Origin: an uncultured Nitrospinaceae bacterium
GTDB lineage: Bacteria > Nitrospinota > Nitrospinia > Nitrospinales > VA-1
Reading direction: 5' to 3'
Assembly: GCA_938073925.1 (NCBI GenBank)
Contig: CALJGH010000116.1
Span: forward strand, 1-6,759
Length of the DNA stretch: 6,759 bases
The notes beneath the pieces were generated by a model. The model did not search any database. It saw only the letters and a list, made by a program, of their open reading frames with translations, and had not been told where the DNA came from. Made by a program: the position numbers and the translations under genes. This document shows positions 1 through 6,344 of this stretch, in pieces. Positions within the stretch are counted from its first letter, which is position 1. Every line of letters begins with the position of its first letter.

Positions 1-954
1 TGCGCATTTTGTAATCAGTCTAAAATCACAGGTGTGAATCAGCAAAGTGATGAGATTATAGTTCGTCAAACCATCCAATCTTATTTGGATGTTTTGGACT
101 CAGAAGGCTTACCTGAAAAGCGGGAAGTGGCTTTTTACGGAGGTAGTTTTACAGGCCTGCCAGAAGAAAGGCAAAAACGACTTCTTCAGGCTGTAGAACC
201 TTCGATTTATTCAGGAGAAGTTCACTCAATAAGAGTTTCTACCCACAGTCTATTGGTCAATTCGCACAATATTTCTTTGCTTAAAGAAAATAATGTCAAA
301 ACTGTTGAGTTGGGTATTCAATCCACGAATGATAGAGTCTTGCAAGCGGTTGGCCGGCCCTGCGACTTTGACACAGTAAAATCGGCTGTAGACTCAATTC
401 GAAAAGATGGATTGAGGCTTGGATTGCAGTTAATGCCTGGACTTCCTGAAGATGATGAAAATATTTTTATGAAATCCGTGCAAGATGTAATTGGATTAAT
501 GCCGGATTTCGTGAGAATTTATCCAACGCTGGTTATTAAAAATACAGAACTATACGAAATGTATAAACTTGGGAAATACCTTCCTTGGAAGCTGAATAGA
601 ATGGTTCGATTGGTTAAGGATGCCTTAATAGCGTTTCAAAAGGAAAATATACCTGTGATTAGAGTAGGGTTGCATGCAGACCCTTCCATGCTTGAAAATT
701 TTGTGGATGGCCCATACCATCCTGCTTTCAGGTATCTGGTCGATAGATTGATCGCCAGAGAAAAAATGTTTAACCTGATCGATCAGTTGCAGAAGATCCC
801 AGAAGCGATCACCTTTAAAGTACCTTCGAGGCAAGTTTCTTTGTATCTTGGCCATAAAAAGGATAATATTCAGGCCATTCAAAATATGTATGGTATTAAT
901 AATATATTAATTCAACAAATAGGCGACCAGGAGGATTTACAACTGGTTGCCTGA
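1..954 (+). CDS. Radical SAM protein, short bacterial Elp3-like family (5' end outside window)
   Basis: The reading frame is open from the first base, and its first four residues are CAFC followed by NQ. This is the second and third cysteine of a CxxxCxxC motif that binds the [4Fe-4S] cluster and S-adenosylmethionine. The GTG at 34 lies downstream of that motif and cannot be the true start, so the gene begins before the window. Further family hallmarks, counted from residue 1 of the window: AFYGGSFTGLP (about 46-56), ELGIQS (about 103-108), QLMPGLPEDD (about 143-152), RIYPTLVIKNTELY (about 173-186) and GPYHPAFRYLVD (about 237-248). The C-terminus (GHKKDNI and after) resembles the tail of short COG1243-type proteins. 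These lack the acetyltransferase domain of true Elp3, the tRNA wobble-uridine modifying enzyme. Radical chemistry is well supported; the substrate is unknown, and a role in RNA modification is only inference from Elp3. Confidence 0.9.
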   Translation, partial: CAFCNQSKITGVNQQSDEIIVRQTIQSYLDVLDSEGLPEKREVAFYGGSFTGLPEERQKRLLQAVEPSIYSGEVHSIRVSTHSLLVNSHNISLLKENNVKTVELGIQSTNDRVLQAVGRPCDFDTVKSAVDSIRKDGLRLGLQLMPGLPEDDENIFMKSVQDVIGLMPDFVRIYPTLVIKNTELYEMYKLGKYLPWKLNRMVRLVKDALIAFQKENIPVIRVGLHADPSMLENFVDGPYHPAFRYLVDRLIAREKMFNLIDQLQKIPEAITFKVPSRQVSLYLGHKKDNIQAIQNMYGINNILIQQIGDQEDLQLVA

Positions 955-960
955 ACATTT

Positions 961-967
961 GAAAGGA
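961..967 (+). promoter_or_regulatory. Ribosome binding site for the ABM-domain gene
   Basis: GAAAGGA lies six bases before the ATG at 974. It favours that start over the TTG at 947, which lies inside the end of the preceding gene and has no good site in front of it. Confidence 0.6.
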
Positions 968-973
968 AAATTA

Positions 974-1258
974 ATGGTAACTATAGGAATGAATTACAAA
1001 ATGATACCGGGAAAGGAAAAAGTATTTGAAGATGCCTTTACTGCTGTATTGAAAGTAATGGAGGAAATGGAGGGGCATTCTAAATCATTTCTATATAAAG
1101 ATGTGAGTGATGCGCAGTCCTACCTGATTGTTTCTGAGTGGAGCGATGAAAAAGCGTTTGACGCTTTTATGGCCTCAGAAAAGTTCAAGAGTGTAGTGAA
1201 TTGGGGTAAATTGAATATACTAGCGGGACGTCCTTCGCATCAGGTTTATAAACACTAA
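974..1258 (+). CDS. ABM-domain small protein (antibiotic biosynthesis monooxygenase fold)
   Basis: The protein has 94 residues, the usual size of a one-domain ABM protein (PF03992 type), which dimerises as an alpha/beta barrel. The pattern fits: an N-terminal strand with GMNYK (5-9), a helix rich in F, E and K (14-32), EGH (33-35), LYKD (40-43), SYLIVSEW (49-56), then AFDAFMASEKF (61-71) and WGKLNILAGRP (77-87). Members include heme-degrading IsdG/HmoA, quinol monooxygenases and proteins of unknown role. Compared with IsdG, Asn7 is present, but the Trp of the AFxxW motif is Phe65 and the heme-ligand His position is Val75, so heme degradation is not supported. The gene starts 19 bp after the radical SAM stop and is probably co-transcribed with it. 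The ATG at 974 was chosen for its ribosome site and because family members begin close to this strand. The reaction is unknown. Confidence 0.82.
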   Translation: MVTIGMNYKMIPGKEKVFEDAFTAVLKVMEEMEGHSKSFLYKDVSDAQSYLIVSEWSDEKAFDAFMASEKFKSVVNWGKLNILAGRPSHQVYKH

Positions 1259-1461
1259 CCTACTGAGGTATGTTCGTAGAGGCCATCGCGAATGCAACGT
1301 TTTACTTTTTTGTAAAACAGTTCCGTGTCATGGGGTAGCTGTCCATCCAAACGCCAGCGGACTTTAATGATCTTCCCGCTGGGGTGTTCAATGACATCGA
1401 TGACTTCGCCGGTGTTTCGTGACATGGGCTCGTAAAGGGTGTCGCCAGTATTTATTTTCAT
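1255..1461 (-). CDS. Hypothetical small beta-rich protein (68 aa)
   Basis: I do not recognise this protein. It has 68 residues with alternating strand-like segments: GDTLYEP (6-12), GEVIDVIEH (18-26), KIIKVRWRLDG (30-40) and ELFYKKVKR (47-55). Repeated turn motifs (RNTG, PSGK, LDGQ) are compatible with a small SH3-like or KOW-like barrel. It carries no signal peptide or membrane segment. The ATG has only a weak ribosome site, but a TATAAA element sits about 33 bases upstream on this strand. It converges on the ABM gene, and the two stop codons (TAG on this strand, TAA on the other) share bases. The coherent beta pattern, and a reading frame that fills the space between its neighbours, argue for a real gene. 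A role in nucleic-acid or protein binding is speculation. Confidence 0.6.
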   Translation of the reverse strand: MKINTGDTLYEPMSRNTGEVIDVIEHPSGKIIKVRWRLDGQLPHDTELFYKKVKRCIRDGLYEHTSVG

Positions 1462-1493
1462 TATGACTAACCAAAATCTATTAGGGTTTTCAG

Positions 1494-1499
1494 TTTATA
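1494..1499 (-). promoter_or_regulatory. Possible -10 element for the 68-aa gene
   Basis: On the minus strand this reads TATAAA, directly preceded by TG, about 33 bases before the ATG at 1461. No convincing -35 hexamer lies 16-18 bases further upstream, so this is a tentative call. Confidence 0.25.
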
Positions 1500-1527
1500 C
1501 ATTTTAAATTGGAAATGCATTTTAAAT
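1500..1527. repeat. 10-bp direct repeat pair in the divergent promoter region
   Basis: CATTTTAAAT occurs twice, at 1500-1509 and 1518-1527, exactly 18 bp start to start. It lies between the divergent 68-aa and lipoyl-like genes, just upstream of the possible -10 of the 68-aa gene. It could be an operator for a dimeric regulator. The AT-rich content means chance is possible. Confidence 0.45.
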
Positions 1528-1553
1528 CCGGAGGATTGGTTTTAATTTTATTT

Positions 1554-1601
1554 GGTTTTTTTGAATACGATAGGACCACCCATGCTCGGTTTTTTTTGAA
1601 T
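1554..1601 (+). repeat. Imperfect direct repeat GGT(7-8)GAAT
   Basis: GG, a run of T and then GAAT occurs at 1554-1566 (seven T) and again at 1588-1601 (eight T), 34 bp apart in the leader of the lipoyl-like gene. Neither T run follows a stable GC-rich hairpin, so I do not call a terminator. The rest of the 1462-1634 gap shows no further gene; an open frame from TTG at 1536 to the TAG at 1632 has no properly spaced ribosome site. Confidence 0.4.
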
Positions 1602-1622
1602 CATAAAGGCAGTTTTGTAAGA

Positions 1623-1630
1623 GAGGGAGG
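1623..1630 (+). promoter_or_regulatory. Ribosome binding site for the lipoyl-like gene
   Basis: GAGGGAGG is a strong Shine-Dalgarno match ending four bases before the ATG at 1635. It supports that start over the in-frame ATGs at 1653 and 1662, which lie too far away. Confidence 0.7.
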
Positions 1631-1634
1631 CTAG

Positions 1635-1886
1635 ATGGAGGACTATATTATCATGTGTGCGATGTACCCCACCATGACTTCAGGCAAGGTGGATAAATTC
1701 TTAGTTAGAAAAGGGGATAAAGTAGTGCCCGGAACTGCCGTTTGTGAGATCATTTCTGAGGGTTATTTCACTCTGCTTTCAGAAGTAGAAGGTGTTGTAG
1801 CCGAATTCTATGTGCAGGAGCAGGAGTATGTTGAGGTGGATACTGCGATTATTGAAATCAAACTGAAAGAACCCAAGGAAGAATAA
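1635..1886 (+). CDS. Free-standing lipoyl/biotinyl-like domain protein lacking the modified lysine
   Basis: This 83-residue protein is essentially one lipoyl-type domain (PF00364 fold). Residues 7-33 match the first half of E2 lipoyl domains of 2-oxo acid dehydrogenases: PTMTSGKV (12-19), a hydrophobic FLVRKGDKV (22-30), then PG. The second half, EGVVAEFYVQEQEYVEV (52-68), matches the repeated half-barrel. At the hairpin where the family has ETDK, with the lysine that carries lipoate or biotin, this protein has ISEG (40-43) and no lysine nearby. It is therefore unlikely to be lipoylated or biotinylated there. It may be a structural or carrier-like barrel, as in some membrane fusion or sodium-pump subunits, but there is no partner gene beside it. 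It has its own strong ribosome site and stops one base from the convergent mgtE stop. Domain assignment is solid; function is unknown. Confidence 0.8.
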   Translation: MEDYIIMCAMYPTMTSGKVDKFLVRKGDKVVPGTAVCEIISEGYFTLLSEVEGVVAEFYVQEQEYVEVDTAIIEIKLKEPKEE

Positions 1887-1918
1887 TTTAAAACACAGCC
1901 AGAATAAATTTAGCTGTG
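1885..1918 (-). terminator. Possible weak terminator of mgtE
   Basis: On the minus strand CACAGC (1918-1913) and GCTGTG (1899-1894) can form a six-base-pair stem with a 13-base loop, followed by TTTTAAATT (1893-1885). The stem overlaps the last mgtE codons. The short stem and large loop make this a weak candidate. Confidence 0.3.
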
Positions 1919-3240
1919 ACAAGATAAATAGCAAGACCGAGTATGTCGTTGGCTACTGTTATTACAGGCCCGGTGCTTATAGCTGGATCTATGTCCAGAT
2001 TAATAAAAATAATGGGTGTTAGAGAACCTACCAAAGATGCTACCGACACAGCCAGAATAATGCCAGTCCCAACGACTAGTCCTAGTACCGGATCTGCGCT
2101 CAATAAAATTTCTGCTGTAAGACTGATTAGTGTGCCGCAAATAATTCCAAATATAGCTCCGTTTAATACTCCAACTAGTATTTCGTTTTTCACTATATGC
2201 GCAATATTGTCTTCTTGAATGTCTCCAGTCGCAAGTCCCCTAACAATAATGGTTGCACCCTGAATCCCTATATTCCCGGCCAGTCCTATTACAAACGGGA
2301 TAAATAAAATAATTGCAGCATCTTCTGAAAGAGTGCCTTCAAATAAACCCAGTATCCATGCGCTAATAATTCCTCCAACAAATGTTATGAATAGCCAAGG
2401 AGCGCGCGCAATGATTTTGCTACCTGTTTTTTTTGCAAAAGGATCTACTTTTGCGGTTCCGACCATCGTATAAATATCTTCACTGGCAATATCTTCCATG
2501 ACGCGGATGACATCATCAAAAGTGACAACACCCTGAATCACGTTGTTCTCATCGACAACAGGTAATATGCTGAGGTGGTCCTGACCCATTACGTTGGCAA
2601 CTTTTTCGCAAGGATCATTGATAGCTATTTTAGGAGTTTCGGGCCGGATAAATTCTTTTGCAATAGCGGATGACTGAGCATTTAACAGATCACGAAGCTT
2701 GAAAAATCCTAATAACTTGTTTTGGTCATCGACAACATAAAAATAGGGATGTATATAGGAACCGGACTCCTGTTTTATTTTTGTGAAAATTTCAGCGGCA
2801 GGCTGGTTCCATTTAATTTTATTAAACTCAGGGGTCATCAGACCACCGGCAGTTTCCTCACCATATTGAATCAAATCTTTTATGACTTCAGCATCCTGCG
2901 CTTCCATTTTACTCAGAATATCTTCCTGAGTATGACTGGGAAGCTCCTGAATTAAATCGGTGGCTTCATCCTCTGCCATTTCATCCAAAAGGTTGGCCAG
3001 ATAGTCTCTGTCCAGAGTATCCTGAATTTCCAGACGGCTGTCTATATCGGTTTCATAGAGCAGAGCTTGGCGTTTGCTTTCGTTATCGAGAAAATGAAAT
3101 ATCCGAATTTTGTCATCCGTTGAAAATTCATTTAGCCGACGGGCGATCTCAAAAGGGTCAACCTCATTAATAATTGTCGTTAGGGACGAGTTTTGAAGGT
3201 TTTCATCTCGTAATGAGTTTTTAATTTTCTCAATGGGCAT
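1888..3240 (-). CDS. mgtE: Magnesium transporter/channel MgtE
   Basis: This is an inner-membrane Mg2+ channel whose cytoplasmic part senses Mg2+ and closes the pore. Its 450 residues match the usual family length. An N domain (about 20-128) carries the acidic hallmark DEMAEDEATDLIQELP (86-101). Tandem CBS domains follow (about 131-255), opening with AGGLMTPEF, and the linker helix has VMEDIASEDIYTMVG (247-261). The membrane domain has about five helices (roughly 282-302, 308-330, 350-377, 383-410 and 424-449). It includes the signature GLAGNIGIQGATIIVRGLATGD (319-340) and DPA (418-420); Asp432 in NDILGL aligns with the pore Asp432 of the Thermus thermophilus protein. GGAAG (3251-3247) lies six bases before the ATG, supporting the start. 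The gene is monocistronic: it faces the lipoyl-like gene tail to tail and is divergent from a lysine-rich small gene. I see no Mg2+ riboswitch in the short leader. Confidence 0.96.
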   Translation of the reverse strand: MPIEKIKNSLRDENLQNSSLTTIINEVDPFEIARRLNEFSTDDKIRIFHFLDNESKRQALLYETDIDSRLEIQDTLDRDYLANLLDEMAEDEATDLIQELPSHTQEDILSKMEAQDAEVIKDLIQYGEETAGGLMTPEFNKIKWNQPAAEIFTKIKQESGSYIHPYFYVVDDQNKLLGFFKLRDLLNAQSSAIAKEFIRPETPKIAINDPCEKVANVMGQDHLSILPVVDENNVIQGVVTFDDVIRVMEDIASEDIYTMVGTAKVDPFAKKTGSKIIARAPWLFITFVGGIISAWILGLFEGTLSEDAAIILFIPFVIGLAGNIGIQGATIIVRGLATGDIQEDNIAHIVKNEILVGVLNGAIFGIICGTLISLTAEILLSADPVLGLVVGTGIILAVSVASLVGSLTPIIFINLDIDPAISTGPVITVANDILGLAIYLVTAKFILAVF

Positions 3241-3322
3241 AAAAAACTTCCAACTTGGGTCAAAATTAGCGTAATCTAATTCGGTGGTTTTTTAAATTTC
3301 TTAGCTTATCCGCCGAGGCACT

Positions 3323-3565
3323 ATGATTCTAAATATGTCCCATGAGGACAAAAAAAAATATAAGGAAGCGTTTGAAGAACGCAAAACACGGACCAGAAGA
3401 AAAAGATCTACCATCCTATCAAAAAAAACCAAAAGTCTGCTATCTAAAAAATTTGATGATGGCCATCCAGAAGGCAAGGAACAGGGAACTCCGCAAATTG
3501 ACTTGCATGTGAAGATGAACGATAACTATTTGCGCACAGGCCCCTACAAACCGAAGAAAAAATAA
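3323..3565 (+). CDS. Hypothetical lysine-rich small protein (80 aa)
   Basis: I do not recognise this protein. Of 80 residues, 17 are Lys and 6 Arg. Basic clusters lie at 10-14, 20-28, 34-43 and the C-terminal KPKKK. The first half is probably helical, the second half probably disordered (GHPEGKEQGTPQ, 47-58). Such composition suits a soluble protein that binds nucleic acid or ribosomes, but this is inference from charge only. GAGG at 3315-3318 lies four bases before the ATG at 3323; the ATG at 3335 is an alternative start, giving 76 residues. The gene contains runs of nine A (3350-3358) and eight A (3421-3428), which can promote slippage. It is divergent from mgtE and convergent with the HD-GYP gene. 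No other frame has a better candidate here, but the call is moderate because AT-rich spacer can yield such frames. Confidence 0.5.
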   Translation: MILNMSHEDKKKYKEAFEERKTRTRRKRSTILSKKTKSLLSKKFDDGHPEGKEQGTPQIDLHVKMNDNYLRTGPYKPKKK

Positions 3566-3670
3566 TTAGATCAGAAAGTGTGGCCTGGAGTTGGGTTGAG
3601 ATTGTTCTTTTGAGAAGCAAACGAGGTATTTTTAGTTGTGTCTGGGGTGGTGTAAATCGGCTGCTAAGGG

Positions 3671-5332
3671 TTAGCTCTTGGCGGCGGGGGTTTCGTGCTT
3701 TTCTTGGTAAGTTTTATATATTTCCTCATTGATAAATAGCTCTACCATGTCGTTGTCTAGTTCTCCATTTCCCGCCATAGACCTGAGAATCCTATATACA
3801 GTTTCCAAGGGCATCGCCTTTTTATAAGGCCTATCGGACGCTGTCAGGGCTTCGGCAATATCCGTTACAGCCATCAACTTTCCTTCAAATGGGATTTCAT
3901 CACCTTTCAAGCCAAGCGGATAACCCTTACCATTTATGAATTCATGATGCGCACCTGCAAAACTGGGTATATTCTTCAGTTTCTTAGTGAATGGAATTTG
4001 CTTGAGCATTTTTAATGTTACTGCTGCATGATCTTGCATCTTTTTTCTCTCGGCGTCAGTAATACTGCCACGGCGTATCGATAGGTTGAGCAGTTCGTCT
4101 TCTGTGATAAAAGGCTGCTGCTGGCCTTCGTTATCTAAATAGGTTCTCAGGGAAATTTCTTTGAGTTTATCAAGAGTCTCATCTTCCAAGAATTCTCCAG
4201 GCTCATTACATTTGTTTATAAATAAACGAATATCTTCCATTTCTTGAATTTGCTTTTCTGATTTTAATTCGACTTTTTTGATCTCAGCAAGATCAGCTTT
4301 TCTTTCTAGCAATTCAATTTTCTTTTGCTGTCCTTCAAGTTTTACTTTCTGAATTATATAATCCATTCTTAAGCGGATATAATGAATACGATCGAATATA
4401 GTTTGTAATTTTTTTGCTTTTTCTACGATTTCGACGGGTGAAGTTACCTTGCCAATATCATGCATATAGGCAGCAATTCGCAATTCATACATTTGATCAG
4501 GGGAAAACTTTCTATCCTTGAAAGCTCCCTCGTCATGATTATGGATGACCTCTGCCATAGTGAGGGTCAAATCTGCTACACGTCTGATATGCCCCCCTGT
4601 GACCGGAGATTTTTCATCGATTGCTGTTGCCATTACTTTAACGAATGCTTCAAACAGTTCTGTCATGTTTGAAATCAACTTTGCATTCGTAATAGAAACT
4701 GCAGCCTGCGAGGCCAGAGATTCAGAGAGGTTTTCGTAGTCCTGAGAAAATGCTATGACTTCGTTGTTTACCGGGTTCGTGGCATTGAGTAGCTGTAGAA
4801 CTCCTATCACATCATTGTCATGATTTTTCATAGGAACCACGAGCATAGATTTAGATCGGTATCCGGTCGACTGGTCGAACTTTTTAGGCCCGGTGAAATC
4901 GAATAAATCAGTATCATAAACATCGGGTATGTTGACCGATTTTCCTTTTAAAGCAACGAAGGCAGATACATTGGATTCCTTTAGTTCAACAGGGGGGAAG
5001 GGAATCGTTTCTCCAGTTTTTCCTCCCATAAAAATTTTAAGACTGTCATTTTGAACGATTTGGAAGCGCAGGGTTTCGTCTTCAAGTATATAAAGTGTCC
5101 CTGCATCGGCATTGGTAAAACTCCTTGCTTGATCAACGATCATTTCAAGAAGTGCGTTGAGATCATGAACCCCCGAAAGTGCCCGACCAATATCGGACAT
5201 TTTTTTTATCTGCCCGCCTAGTCTCTCGGCATAAACGGTCACCTCGTTAACCACACTTTCCAGCAATGTGTTTAGATTTTCATCCGTAGAAAGGCGAACC
5301 GAAGATTTTTTTTCAGTGGAATTGTCGTTCAT
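3671..5332 (-). CDS. GAF domain plus HD-GYP phosphodiesterase (c-di-GMP signalling)
   Basis: The product has 553 residues, is cytosolic, and has no membrane segment. Residues about 45-215 form a GAF sensor domain, preceded by a short helical lead. The HD-GYP domain follows, a family that hydrolyses the second messenger cyclic di-GMP. Visible metal and catalytic residues: H248 in GGHIRRV, the HDIGK motif (291-295), H435 in MQDHAAV, HHE (462-464), GYP (470-472) and D491 in VTDIAEAL. In the usual HHExxDGxGYP signature the Asp is Asn467. Between HDIGK and H435 lie about 144 residues where about 28 are usual, an insertion of roughly 115 residues that is rich in charged heptads (about 318-375) and probably coiled coil. 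I recall GAF/HD-GYP relatives with a similar KLxTIxDRIHxIR stretch, so this seems a subfamily trait. The ATG has a weak ribosome site, but an in-frame stop lies at 5360-5362, so little extension is possible. The ligand sensed is unknown. Confidence 0.9.
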   Translation of the reverse strand: MNDNSTEKKSSVRLSTDENLNTLLESVVNEVTVYAERLGGQIKKMSDIGRALSGVHDLNALLEMIVDQARSFTNADAGTLYILEDETLRFQIVQNDSLKIFMGGKTGETIPFPPVELKESNVSAFVALKGKSVNIPDVYDTDLFDFTGPKKFDQSTGYRSKSMLVVPMKNHDNDVIGVLQLLNATNPVNNEVIAFSQDYENLSESLASQAAVSITNAKLISNMTELFEAFVKVMATAIDEKSPVTGGHIRRVADLTLTMAEVIHNHDEGAFKDRKFSPDQMYELRIAAYMHDIGKVTSPVEIVEKAKKLQTIFDRIHYIRLRMDYIIQKVKLEGQQKKIELLERKADLAEIKKVELKSEKQIQEMEDIRLFINKCNEPGEFLEDETLDKLKEISLRTYLDNEGQQQPFITEDELLNLSIRRGSITDAERKKMQDHAAVTLKMLKQIPFTKKLKNIPSFAGAHHEFINGKGYPLGLKGDEIPFEGKLMAVTDIAEALTASDRPYKKAMPLETVYRILRSMAGNGELDNDMVELFINEEIYKTYQEKHETPAAKS

Positions 5333-5408
5333 AAACTTATCTGAAATGGGTCCATAGACTCATATTTAGTGATCTGAATTTTGATTACAAGACTTTTAAT
5401 TATTAAAT

Positions 5409-5435
5409 AAAAAAACAATTAAATCAATTCAATTG
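5409..5435 (-). terminator. Possible AT-rich terminator after the dehydrogenase-like gene
   Basis: On the minus strand CAATT (5435-5431) and AATTG (5420-5416) can pair around a ten-base loop and are followed by seven T (5415-5409). The stem is short and AT-only apart from one pair, so this is tentative. It lies in the 166-bp AT-rich gap (5333-5498) ahead of the HD-GYP gene, which shows no other gene. Confidence 0.3.
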
Positions 5436-5498
5436 GGGAATTTATAATTATATGTTTTTCTTAATAAATCGAAATCTAATGAAAAATGGTTCTTTAAA

Positions 5499-6302
5499 TT
5501 AAAAATAATCTTTGAGCAGTTGCGGCTCATCAGATAGCCATATTTTTTTTCCGCATACATTGACGAATTTTGGGTTTTCGGATTCGAAAAGTATTAGATG
5601 GGACTGATAGAGGTCCTCTGCATTAGTTCTGCAATCTCCATAGGCTTCTTTTTCTTCTCTAAAAATACCTTCCTCAAACTCCTTTATTCCTTCTTTGGAA
5701 CTTTTACCCGAAAAATAAGATTTTAATAATGGGTCTTTAATATTTTCCGGATTTTTAGCCGATTTGCGTAGAAGCAGTTTTATGCCTCTTGAAGACTGAG
5801 ATTCAAAAAGTCCGGCACGAATACAGGTATGGTTGGATTTTCCCACTTCCAAGGTCCATTTTTCAATGGCCTCTTTGGAGTATCCCATGGCCCCATAAGT
5901 GGCTAATTGATGCCGGATTACATAAAATGTGGAATAGGCCACGGTAGTTTTTATATCAAAATATTCCTCAAGTACGGAAATAGGATCAAATGACAGACGG
6001 TTAGATTGGGCTATAGATTCTGACTCTGCTTCTTTTATGGGGACACCCACTTCACCTAAAGCAGTGGCGTAGAACATATAGTCAAAATGTCCGGTGTTTT
6101 CAGACTTGATTTTGTCCATGCAGTTCTTATCTGAAATATCCCCAAAAATAGTTTTATCTGCTCCTTCAACTGTGAATTCTGGATCCTCTTTTCCGAACCA
6201 GTTTGCAATGATGTTGGCATCGCTACCAAATTTTTTACGAACCGCCTTAATTGCGGCCTGCCCCATAACACCACTTCCGCCAATGACTAAAAAGTTACCC
6301 AT
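5499..6302 (-). CDS. Atypical short-chain dehydrogenase/reductase-like protein (Rossmann fold)
   Basis: The protein has 267 residues, a normal length for a classical SDR. The N-terminal strand FLVIGGSGVMGQAA carries a GxxGxxG dinucleotide-binding loop (Gly8, 11, 14), so it should bind NAD(P)(H). GDIS (54-57) fits the adenine-pocket Asp position, and YATALGE (78-84) sits where the family has NNAG. The catalytic part is odd: VAYSTF (121-126) offers Ser124 and YGAMGYSKEA (136-145) offers Tyr136 or Tyr141 and Lys143, but no YxxxK is present. The spacing looks as though three residues were added between Tyr and Lys. The segment IRAGLFES (161-168) replaces the usual PG loop. Reductase activity is plausible but unproven. 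A ribosome site, AGAGG, lies eight bases before the ATG. The gene follows the 135-aa gene by 42 bp on the same strand and is probably its operon partner. The substrate is unknown. Confidence 0.8.
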   Translation of the reverse strand: MGNFLVIGGSGVMGQAAIKAVRKKFGSDANIIANWFGKEDPEFTVEGADKTIFGDISDKNCMDKIKSENTGHFDYMFYATALGEVGVPIKEAESESIAQSNRLSFDPISVLEEYFDIKTTVAYSTFYVIRHQLATYGAMGYSKEAIEKWTLEVGKSNHTCIRAGLFESQSSRGIKLLLRKSAKNPENIKDPLLKSYFSGKSSKEGIKEFEEGIFREEKEAYGDCRTNAEDLYQSHLILFESENPKFVNVCGKKIWLSDEPQLLKDYF

Positions 6303-6310
6303 AATTTTAA

Positions 6311-6315
6311 CCTCT
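6311..6315 (-). promoter_or_regulatory. Ribosome binding site for the dehydrogenase-like gene
   Basis: AGAGG on the minus strand lies eight bases before the ATG at 6302. It supports that start. Confidence 0.55.
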
Positions 6316-6344
6316 TTGTATATTTATATTATTCTTTGGAAAAG

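Noticed and set aside
34..954. GTG at 34 as the start of the radical SAM gene
   Set aside because: The frame is open to base 1 and the two visible cluster cysteines lie upstream of this GTG, so the gene begins outside the window.
947..973. TTG at 947 as the start of the ABM gene
   Set aside because: It overlaps the preceding gene, has no well-placed ribosome site and adds nine residues not typical of the family; the ATG at 974 is better.
1536..1634. Possible leader peptide from TTG at 1536
   Set aside because: The GGAGGA in front touches the TTG with no spacer, and the product has no attenuation-type codon run.
1943..2218. Open frame on the + strand within mgtE
   Set aside because: It is antisense to the conserved membrane domain of MgtE and its product shows no recognisable features.
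3602..3633. Terminator after the lysine-rich gene
   Set aside because: TTGTTCT and AGAAGCAA can pair with one bulged base, but the T run starts eight bases later, so it does not fit an intrinsic terminator. The remaining 3566-3670 gap shows nothing else clear.
4460..4739. Two overlapping + strand frames within the HD-GYP gene
   Set aside because: They are shadows of the conserved HD-GYP coding strand, with no family resemblance.
5333..5498. Promoter of the HD-GYP gene
   Set aside because: A TTGTAA and an AAATAT 17 bases apart exist on the minus strand, but the second matches the -10 consensus at only three of six bases in AT-rich sequence.
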